Assembly: GCA_946811695.1 (NCBI GenBank)
Contig: OX328125.1
Span: 103,326,176 to 103,390,175 of the forward strand
Length of the DNA stretch: 64,000 nucleotides
From: Gonocerus acuteangulatus
Taxonomy: Eukaryota > Arthropoda > Insecta > Hemiptera > Coreidae
Direction: 5' to 3'
Positions 55,661-64,000 of this stretch are shown here, piece after piece. A program made the translations under genes and the position numbers. The notes under the pieces were generated by a model. The model saw only the letters and a program-made list of their open reading frames with translations. It was not told where the DNA came from and did not search any database. Each line of letters begins with the position of its first letter. Position 1 is the first letter of the stretch.

Positions 55661-55689
55661 GTTTCGGCTACTCTGGTAGCCTTCGTCAG
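55661..55689 (-). ncRNA. hammerhead-like motif, left arm
   Basis: The minus strand CTGACGAAGGCTACCAGAG continues TAGCCGAAAC: CTGACGA and GAAAC enclose a six-base stem GGCTAC/GTAGCC. An extra A precedes the stem, and closing stems I and III were not identified, so activity is unproven. Confidence 0.4.
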
Positions 55690-55887
55690 CTAAAATGACA
55701 AGAAACAAAGAAAAAACAGAAATTAATACACAGAAAAAAGGTTTACCAGTAAGATAAATGACAGGTCTATAAATACAAATAAACTTATTATAAAAGAACA
55801 ATTTGTTGTTAAAATATTAGAACAATTATGTTATCACTAAACAGGTAAAGTGAACATTAGTTGTATATCTAGAAATTAGTTCTATAA

Positions 55888-58453
55888 AATCAATAGAAAC
55901 ATAAAACACATTCTTAATGAGGTATATACAAGTAATATTCTAGGAAGTCACTTCAGCAGAATATCTAGCACTACAAACTTCAGTGAAGACTTCCTAGACC
56001 ACAAAACTTATACTGAGAACATACAAATACCTATACTTACTGACTTAGAACATCCACTGAATGACGAATTCACACTGAACGAACTAAAATGTGTTCTTTC
56101 AGACGTACGTCACACTTCGCCGGGACCAGACAACATTTCCTACGAGCTAATTAAAAACTTACCCACTAGAGGTCTGGCTACTCTTCTCATGCTGTATAAC
56201 AAGATCTTCAAGACAGGTACCTATCCTACACTCTGGAACGAATCTGTTGTTATCCCAGTTATTAAGTCAGGGAAGGACAAGTATTGCCCGTCGAGTTATA
56301 GACCGATATCGCTGCTCTGCTGTACTTCAAAGGTTATGGAAAGACTCGTCAATAAAAGGTTGGTTTGGTATTTAGAAAAAAATCACCTTCTTTCAAAGCT
56401 CCAGTGTGGGTTCAGACCAAATCACAGTAAGCAACACCACATTGCTAATCTAGAGAGTGACATACTCAATAGTTTCCTGTTGAAGGAGACTCTAATCGCA
56501 GTGTCACTCGACTTGGAGAAAGCATACGATCGGCTTTGGCGACGGCTAATCTTGTCTCAAATGAATGACTGGGGGATACAAGGAAATATATTTAGATATA
56601 TCTCCCTATTTCTATCAAACAGACGCTTCAGAGTGAGGATAGGTAATACGCTTTCCGATGAATTCTTACTTGAAAACGGTGTGCCTCAAGGAGGCGTCCT
56701 GAGCACCACTCTTTTTAACATAGCAATTAATTCCGTCGGATCCTTTATCCCACCAAGCGTATCGTACTGTCAATATGCCGACGACATTCTTCTATATATT
56801 TCTTCTAAAAACTTCGAAACTGCAGAAGAAATAATCCAAGATACCATACACGCCCTCGAATATTGGTCTTCAAGGAGTGGCTTCCAATTTTCAGAGGAAA
56901 AATCACAGTGCACAGTTTTTTCTAAAAGACACAACCTCCCAACAACAAATTTAAAATTAAATAACACCAACATTAGACACAGTGACACATTAAAATTTCT
57001 TGGAATAATATTCGACAAAAAACTTACATGGGGACCCCATATAAAAAGTATTCTCTATAAATGCAAAAAATCGTTGAATTTATTGAGAATTCTTAGCAAT
57101 ACTAAATGGGGAGCTGACAGATGTACCATGCTAAAACTTTATAGAGCTTTCACCAGGCCTCTACTGGATTACGGTTCAATAGCATATTCATCTGCCAGTT
57201 CGACAACACTCAAAGCATTAGACACAATACACAACACAGGTATAAGACTTGCAACAGGAGCTTTCAGATCGAGTCCAATATGTAGCCTTCATTCAGAATC
57301 TGGAGAACCTTCATTGGATTATCGACGCCAGATGATTTGTCTTAAATTTATTGTAAGATCAAAAACTTTGAACACCCCATGTGTTAAGAGGTTCTTAAAC
57401 AACCCTTATATAAACAAATACGTACTCAAGCAACCGAAACAATAACCTCTCCTAATCCGCTTCCTCGAAAATACAGATAATATTACATTTATAAATTCTG
57501 TTACATACCCTTATCAACATCTCACACATCCACCTTGGAGAGTAAACAACCTAAAAATCGACTTGACAATGTCTAAATTTAAAAAATCTGACGTCTCATC
57601 TCAAAATTATTACAGAAGTACATTTAACAAATTGACAGGAAACAACAAAAATACACCAATAATATACAAAGATGGGTCCAAAACAGAGAGCGAAGTAGGC
57701 GCAGCAGCTGTTTTAGGAGAAAAGGTATATCAGATCAGCCTTCCATTAGACACAAGTATATATTCAGCAGAGCTGCAAGGTATACTTTTGGGCCTATCTA
57801 ACGTACAGACTACAATACCACACATAATACTATGTACAGATTCATTAAGTTGTTTACTCTCCCTATACAATATCTACAACACCAACCCGATCATCATCAA
57901 AATTGTACAAGAACTACTGAGACTAAAGGACCAACACACAATGGTAACAATGATATGGGTTCCTGGTCATGAGAACATCGGACAGTCTACATTAGCGGAT
58001 GAACGTGCAAAACTTGCTACTACAAGCCAACCGAACGACCAGTACTTACTTACAGTTCAAGACCTACAAATAACAATAACAAGAGCAGTCCTGAATAGGT
58101 GGCACGCCACTTGGTATAGCACTCCAGATAACCACCTAAGGAAAATAAAGAGCAATATACGACCTTATACGTCAAACAAACTGAGAACAAGACGTGACGA
58201 AGTTGTACTAACAAGACTGAGAATCGGACATACACGCCTCACTCACTCACACCTATTTACGAAACAAGACAAGCCTAGATGCGATACGTGCAACGTTCCT
58301 TTAACAGTGAAACACCTACTAACAGACTGCATGAAAAGAGACAACCTACAGGCACCTCATGACCTTAGCGAGCTGTTGGCAGAAAAGAGCCCATACATTG
58401 ATACCATACTGACATACTTAATGACCACGAATACGTACAATAAAATACAGTAA
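55888..58453 (+). pseudogene. LINE ORF2 fragment: reverse transcriptase, RNase H, zinc tail; one stop codon
   Basis: One frame stays open from about 55888 to TAA at 58451-58453, except for a single TAA at 57443-57445 (CAA TAA CCT). It lacks the endonuclease. Reverse transcriptase: HTSPGPDNISYELI, LWNESVVIPVIKSGKD, SYRPISLLCCTSKVMERLV, VSLDLEKAYDRLW (motif A), NGVPQGGVLSTTLFNIAI (B), QYADDILLY (C; YADD at 56774-56785), KFLGIIFDKKLTWGPHI. RNase H: YKDGSKTESEVG, YSAELQGILLGL, CTDSLSCLLSL, WVPGHENIGQSTLADERAK, all acidic residues present. Tail CDTCNVPLTVKHLLTDC. Related to the LINE at 4318-6448. RNase H plus this tail suggests the I group. The 3' UTR ends in AATGAATAAATAAATAAATG near 58905. Confidence 0.9.
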
Positions 58454-59124
58454 TATTACAAATGACCCACGATCTTAATTCCCTACAAAATTTCTGATCT
58501 TACAATAATTGTCAACCTATTCATTCCTTTATATCTTTTATTTATTGTCATTATTATTTTAATTTATGTTCCTTATTCCTTTATTTATTTATTTTTATTT
58601 ATTTTATTTATTTATTCTTGCTTTTCTTTTTATTATTTATTTTATTTTATTTTATTTTTTCGGCTGGTCACCATATTATTAGACCAATTATTATTATAAT
58701 CAAAGCCCTATGTTATCACCTATCATCGGATTCTATTTAATTTGAGATCATGAGCAATTAATTCAAAACCAATTACTTCATTGTATTTATTATTATCATT
58801 TATCCCCCTTTTTTTCATTTTTATTGTTTTTATTCTTTGTTATTCAATAGAGCAGATCACCCTTGTTGCGAAGCTCTCGAAATGAATGAATAAATAAATA
58901 AATGAATGATATAAATGTTGTTTTTTATATAATTTAAGATATAAATGTGTTTTATGTTTCTATTGATTTTCTAGAACTAATTTCTAGATATACAACTAAT
59001 GTTCACTTTACCTGTTTATTAATAACATAATTGTTCTAATAAGTTAGACATGTTATTTATCTTACTGGTAAACCTTTTTTCTGCGTATTAATTTCTGTTT
59101 TTTCTTTGTTTCTTGTCATTTTAG

Positions 59125-59155
59125 CTGACGAAGGCTACCAAAGAGTAGCCGAAAC
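59125..59155 (+). ncRNA. hammerhead-like motif, right arm
   Basis: CTGACGAAGGCTACCAAAGA continues GTAGCCGAAAC, the same arrangement as the left arm with a one-base longer loop. A mutated version (GCCAAAAC) lies at 13721-13751 on the minus strand. Confidence 0.4.
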
Positions 59156-59246
59156 GTCCTGAATATAGATTTTTTTTTACAAAAATCGCATTGATGTTTT
59201 CTTAGCCGAATCCTAACTATTCCCTGATTGCTTAATATTAATTATA

Positions 59247-59768
59247 GTTTTTGGAAATTGAAATTGTTGATAACATTTCCTTGAAGGAATGACTTGCACT
59301 TTGTGCTGAAGTGGCCATAAACAGGATTATTGAGGAAGGTTTTGTGTTTGCCTTCTAGCGCCTGTCTGATTCCGGAACCCTGACTCCCAGGAAAGAGACA
59401 AAGCCCTGAACCTAGATTCTGGGAGTAGAGGATCCTACAGGTAGGGCGGTGGTGTTTATTGGAGCTCCTGTTAGTAACGGCTACCAATGATTGACAGGGT
59501 CTTCAGCTAGGTGTAATGACTGTGTCCAGACAGGTCCTAAACCTCTAGGGTCTTATTTAGCCAACAATATATATCTACAAACCAGCGCCTTTTTCTGACA
59601 TTCATTCTCTGGATTGTCTCTGTATTAAGTAGCGTTCCAAAATTCGAAGCATTTATATCAAGATAAGGTAGTCATAACTAGGCCCTAGTTGAAAATATCT
59701 AAACCTTTAGCCGTGCTGTCAAAAAGGACACAGAATAAACAAAACTAATTATAACTAATAAAACAGGT
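59247..59768. other. no gene seen
   Basis: Mixed composition, nothing recognised. Confidence 0.5.
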
Positions 59769-59991
59769 CATTGGCGTATATAAGGGGGGGACTGAGGGGG
59801 CTGCAGCCCCCCCTCGAAATTTTCATTTGATGGCAAAAATGTGTCATAAAAACCTTAAAAATAAATTAAATAAGATCACTTAGTTAATAAAAAATATTTT
59901 ATTTTAGGCGTAATAGCGTTTTAGTTGCCTAAAACTATTCCAAGCTCTAAATTTTTCATATTCCATACCCTGGAAATGGTCTCACGCCCAT
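59769..59991 (-). mobile_element. CATGGGCG MITE, inverted copy
   Basis: CATTGGCGTATATAAGGGGG, CTGCAGCCCCCCCTCG, then on the minus strand AACTAAAACGCTATTACGCC and the end TTATGGGCGTGAGACC. It abuts the next foldback. Confidence 0.8.
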
Positions 59992-59992
59992 A

Positions 59993-60265
59993 ACACAGGC
60001 ACACACACAAAAAAGTGGCATTTTCAAAAGATGCCATACAAATATTCTCATATATTTCAACACGCTAAATCCAAATCCGGAGTTCGTTTCACCCACTCAG
60101 GTCGGGTTAAAGAGCATTTGAAGGTAAAATTATCGTGTGAAGTTGTTAAAGAAGAAATAAATAGAGCTGTCATGGTTTTGTGGGTCGCTGAATTTGAATG
60201 CGAGGTCTGTTTCAGCACATCGGCGTAAAATCAAGTTCATTTAAAGGAAAAATATGTATATTTTG

Positions 60266-60319
<54 letters not shown>

Positions 60320-60618
60320 CTGCAGATTAATTTCTTGCAAAATAAACATTGTTGTCTTTGAAATGATCTTGATTTTGCGCCGATGTGCTGAAACAGACCT
60401 CGGATTCGATTCAAGGACGCTCAAAAACATGGGAGCTCTAGTTATTTTTTTTTTTTTTTTTTGTAACGACTTCATACGAAATTTGACCTTCAAATGCTCT
60501 TAAACCTGACGTGACGACGTGAAACGGACTCCGGATTTGGATTCAGCGCGTCGAAATATATAAGAATATCTGTATGGCATCTTTGCAAAATACCACTTTT
60601 TTGTGTGTACCTGTGTAA
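59993..60618. mobile_element. palindromic foldback, second full copy
   Basis: AACACAGGCACACACAAAAA at the left and GTGTGTACCTGTGTAA at the right. The halves mirror one another (GAGTTCGTTTCACCC / GTGAAACGGACTCC; AATGCGAGGTCTGTTTCAG / CTGAAACAGACCTCGGATT). The centre is an A-run of about 49 bp at 60266-60314. Same family as 25993-26463. Confidence 0.8.
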
Positions 60619-60720
60619 TTAACCTTGAATAACTACCCTGCAGTTAGTTATACATGCAACCTGCTCGTCTTTTCGACATAGTTATAAAATCTCATTATTT
60701 ACCACAACAATTTAATTTAA

Positions 60721-60811
60721 ATGCGGCGTTTTCGGTATTTCATCAGTAGGCCATTATTAAGACCACAAAGTCGCCAAACTCTTACAAGACGGTGGATACT
60801 GACGTTGTTTT

Positions 60812-60864
<53 letters not shown>

Positions 60865-61134
60865 GGCGCATCAACATCTAGGCCATTAGCGCCCACATCC
60901 AGGGTACAGCGAGGAATTTTCCCAACGAGCCGTGGGATGAGAAAATTCCTGCCGCCCTTGGGATCGAACCAACCATCTCCCGCTTATGAGTCCAAGGCGC
61001 AAGCCACTAGACCAAGGGAGACCCCTACTGACGTTGTTATCGCCAAAGCGAATGCAATTTACGAGGAATGTGAACCTGGGACGCGATATAACAGTTACGT
61101 ATCTCCTTTATGCGTTTCATGATATGCCCAAATG
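60721..61134 (+). pseudogene. short frame interrupted by a SINE, product unknown
   Basis: With the SINE and one target duplication removed, a frame reads TTKSPNSYKTVDTDVVIAKA then NAIYEECEPGTRYNSYVSPL and stops at TGA (61120-61122). Upstream it meets TAG soon. No family recognised; it may be transposon coding debris. Confidence 0.3.
60810..61025 (-). mobile_element. tRNA-derived SINE (family A), full length
   Basis: The minus strand starts GGGGTCTCCCTTGGTCTAGTGG, has a B-box relic GGTTCGATCCCAAGG and the family tail, and ends in a T-run of about 50 on the plus strand (60810-60862). Perfect 13-bp target duplication TACTGACGTTGTT (60797-60809, 61026-61038). Confidence 0.93.
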
Positions 61135-61797
61135 CAAATGACTATCTATGAGTCCTTCTGGCATTGCAAGTATACCCAATAATCCCTTTAGTTCTTTCAT
61201 GACAATGTCGTTTTCGCAAGATTGGTTCGTCGGTTATTTGGCTCTTTGACGACCTATTTTCTAGTTCCAAAAACTCTGAAAAAAATCATTTTCAGGGAGG
61301 CAGTGGGAGTCAAACAAACGACGGGATCCGATTCAGGGATACCCATGAATTTTTCAGATTTTTTTTACTGTTTTTCTACTTGATCTTCAAATAACTTTGA
61401 ATCTGACGTGATGAAGATTAACCAATCCGCTCATCGTAATCAGCGACCCCAAAAACACAATAAGGACAATACCGTTGTTTTTTTTTTTAGATCATATTTT
61501 GATCTGTGTAATTGTAGAAAGCCAAATGAAGGGATTATTTCAAGCTTCCCTCATAATTTTAATTGATTTAGGCAGTTAATATAATTTTAAATACACAGTG
61601 ATAGAGCTTTGAATATGATATAGTTTTATAGAGGATTCTAATTAATATTTATACAACTTACGTATTTACAATGTTAACCTAAACAATCTTTAATTAAAGC
61701 TAGATGGATTAATTAAGGTAGTGAACTAATAAAAAATGAAGAGCATAATTCATATTTTCGGCTTAGACAATTTACATATTTACAATGTACTACTTAC
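61039..61797. other. no gene seen
   Basis: After the frame ending at 61122, nothing recognised. GCGACCCCAAAAACACAATA and TTGGATCTTCAAATAACTTT-like phrases weakly recall the 59993 foldback. Confidence 0.4.
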
Positions 61798-62292
61798 AAT
61801 GTAAATACTTCACTTACGTTACAATGTACATAAATACTTCACTTACGTTACAATGTACTTAAATACTTCACTTACGTTACAATGTTCTTAAATACTTCAC
61901 TTACGTTACAATGTACTTAAATACTTCACTTACGTTACAATGTAATTAAATACTTCACTTACGTTACAATGTACATAAATACTTCACTTACGTTACAATG
62001 TACTTAAATACTTCACTTACGTTACAATGTACATAAATACTTCACTTACGTTACAATGTACTTAAATACTTCACTTACGTTACAATGTACTTAAATACTT
62101 CACTTACGTTACAATGTACATAAATACTTCACTTACGTTACAATGTACTTAAATACTTCACTTAAGTTACAATGTACTTAAATACTTCACTTACGTTACA
62201 ATGTACTTAAATACTTCACTTACGTTACAATGTACATAAATACTTCACTCACGTTACAATGTACTTAAATACTTCACTCACGTTACAATGTA
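61798..62292. repeat. 29-bp minisatellite, about 17 units
   Basis: Tandem unit AATGTACTTAAATACTTCAC followed by TTACGTTAC, 29 bp. It varies mainly at one position (GTACTT or GTACAT) and in the last units (CTCACG). There are no spacers of unrelated sequence. Confidence 0.97.
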
Positions 62293-62645
62293 CAGCTCAG
62301 CGCTTATACACCCCCAGCTGAAAAGTTTTCCACCAACATATGAGCAGCTGACAATGTTTTTCCTTAATTTCACTAAAAATACTAGTAATCACCAAAACTT
62401 CATCTTACATCTTAAAATGATTTCAGTATTTCGTATTTTTGACAAGTTTAGAGCAGCAACTGACAATCAGTCCACTGCTGGCCGGCCAGCTGACAAGTGC
62501 CAATGATTATTGCATAATGCAATGTGTTTCTCCAAAATGTTTCATGCATCTTAAAATGGTTTCACATCATCATATTGTTCCTATCTTTGCGACGCCCTTG
62601 CAGCCACACCCACCGCTATCTCGCCAGCTGACAAGTTGCCCTGAA
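62293..62645. repeat. three diverged direct repeats of about 110-170 bp
   Basis: CCAGCTGA(A/C)AAGT occurs near 62312, 62487 and 62624, and CATCTTAAAATG(A/G)TTTCA near 62408 and 62549. This is an old tandem duplication next to the minisatellite. Confidence 0.55.
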
Positions 62646-62865
62646 CTATTTAAGACGGGTATAATCAATAGTCAAAAAATGAAACATCTTATAAATCGTT
62701 GCATGAAATGTACACGGGCCGACGGACTATTACCTTAGCAATACCATATAGTTAGAAACGGGACTCTGAGCAAGCTCTGAATAGCGGCGGGCAGATAAGC
62801 GACAAGAAAAAATAAAATGGACGAAAGGAAAGTGTGATAGTTTTTCTTTTTTACTAGGAGACTGC

Positions 62866-62903
<38 letters not shown>

Positions 62904-64000
62904 ACGATCTAACGGTCATGGAATGGTGATATTTTATAAGCCCTGGTGGGATGAATGAAGCGCTTTAAGAAGGACATCAGTAGAATTGTAATTCTTTACA
63001 AAGCAAAAAGATTCACTTTCACAGTAGTTGAGAGACCCCCGAATTTCCTCCATTGGAGAGCATTGAAGAGCCTAAGGTCCAAACATTGTCCTGTAGTGAG
63101 GTCACTGCACCCAGAGGTCACCGGTCTCAAGAGTGGTTCTTTATTACTGCTCATTATTCGTTCAAAAGGCAACACTACTCTCCCTTTCTCCGATAGTACT
63201 GTTGTTGCAATGGTCTTAACGTTACCCGGAACTGTTTGTTTTATCTGGACCTCTTTCTTTCTTCTCGGCGTCCGATTTGTCCAAGGTATTGCTGCTACAA
63301 GGGTGTGGGAACCGCTTCCTTAGCAGCACTCACAATGGACAGTAAATCGTCTTAGTAGGAACTATCGTAAAGGGAACAGCACCGTAACGAACACCGTTTG
63401 TTAGGGAACTTCTCTTTGTTCTTAATTATTTATACTAGTTTTTGCCAACGACTAAGGAACTAAGGAAACGGTGTTATACAACACACACTATAGAACAGTA
63501 AACACTATAACTATAACTCAATACACTTATTACAAATACGCCCATAATGGTCGTAATTTTTGTTATGCCGCAACGAAATTCACAATGCAACATCCGACTG
63601 TTACAACATATGCTGGCCCCAGAAGTCAAGGGGTCTAAGTGACATTCTTGAAAAAAGTGAGTCATATACAGGAATGGGTTGTGAACACCGTAATCCTGTG
63701 GGCTTAAAGAGATCTAAGTGATTTTCTTGACAGTTGCTGCTACCTAGCTTGTGTTCTCTTGAGTATTATTAATTCTGTAATATTATGCCCAGAAGGAAAT
63801 TAAGGGGTCTATGTGCGGATCCTCCTATTATTTTGCATATTAATCATAAACCGGATGATACGTATACCTATTATGTGTTATCAATAATAAACAGCTAAGG
63901 ACCTGAGGATTCGTCTAGTATGATCGGAAATCTAAAAATCTAGTTTTTATATTACCACATATGTATGTTCAGCTTTGACTCCATTGACCTCTGGGGTCTT
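62646..64000. other. no gene seen; short TA microsatellite
   Basis: (TA)n at 62869-62900. Short AAGGGGTCTAAGTGA / AAGAGATCTAAGTGA / AAGGGGTCTATGTG strings at 63629, 63707 and 63803 form a weak repeat. The 122-codon frame at 62955-63323 shows no recognisable domain. Confidence 0.45.

Larger units (their letters stand above)
55548..59231 (+). mobile_element. retroelement unit: inverted arms around a LINE ORF2, 15-bp target duplication
   Basis: The left arm (55548-55912) and right arm (about 58930-59231) are inverted copies at high similarity. Between them lies a LINE ORF2 with its 3' UTR. Perfect TTAATATTAATTATA at 55533-55547 and 59232-59246 flanks the whole unit. The arms contain GGGATTCGGCTAA, CGATTTTTGTTAAAAA, the CTGACGAAGGCTACC..GAAACGTCC motif and ACAGAAATTAATAC. 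The left arm is about 30 bp longer at its outer end, as one arm is in the 20748-21012 copy. Target duplication length fits target-primed retrotransposition, not a DNA transposon. Confidence 0.85.

Noticed and set aside
60721..61122. A 133-residue protein with a polyphenylalanine stretch
   Set aside because: The frame runs through the poly-T of a SINE with a clear target duplication; the SINE is an insertion.
61798..62292. CRISPR array
   Set aside because: Direct tandem repeats with no unique spacers, in a eukaryotic context with introns and SINEs.
62955..63323. A 122-codon open frame
   Set aside because: No recognisable domain, no splice or regulatory context, and base composition like its surroundings.

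Overview
This is a nuclear fragment from an animal, most likely an arthropod. It is AT-rich. It carries one conventional protein-coding gene, split by GT-AG introns, and otherwise mostly transposable elements: LINEs, tRNA-derived SINEs, hAT DNA transposons and their short derivatives, foldback elements, mini- and microsatellites. Nothing looks bacterial, viral or organellar. The species cannot be fixed from the sequence; the LINE and SINE set fits an insect or a crustacean such as a copepod.

The only convincing host gene is on the + strand at 11362-26742. It encodes an SV2-like transporter of the major facilitator superfamily. Twelve coding exons join with all splice phases consistent into a 614-residue product with about 12 membrane segments and an SV2-type luminal repeat domain. 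Its introns are full of repeats: a CATGGGCG-ended MITE with an 8-bp target duplication, a TTAA-flanked MITE, an element related to a 43-bp minisatellite, foldbacks, and a 1.8-kb inverted-repeat element. An inverted copy of exon 6, with both splice sites, lies 12 kb beyond the stop codon (38943-39211).

Layout: 1-11360 is repeat territory, with a LINE 3' fragment (510-1033), a large foldback (3489-7684) holding a LINE with a SINE inserted in it, a hAT transposase remnant (9313-9930), and a second foldback (10592-11182). 11362-26742 is the gene. 26743-38105 holds another copy of the 1.8-kb element family, Tc1/pogo-like ends, SINEs, the 43-bp minisatellite and a CR1/L2-like LINE. 38943-45184 holds the duplicated exon and several MITEs with clear 8-bp target duplications. 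46145-51550 holds two LINE remnants, a compound MITE, a hAT element with a Jockey LINE nested inside (48565-50335), a Penelope-like motif and a SINE. 52850-64000 holds SINE pieces, a hAT MITE, the most intact retroelement of the window (55548-59231) and a 29-bp minisatellite.

The most unusual object is 55548-59231. It is a LINE-type reverse transcriptase/RNase H gene between inverted arms that carry a hammerhead-like motif. The whole unit sits between perfect 15-bp target duplications, which suggests that it moved as one piece.
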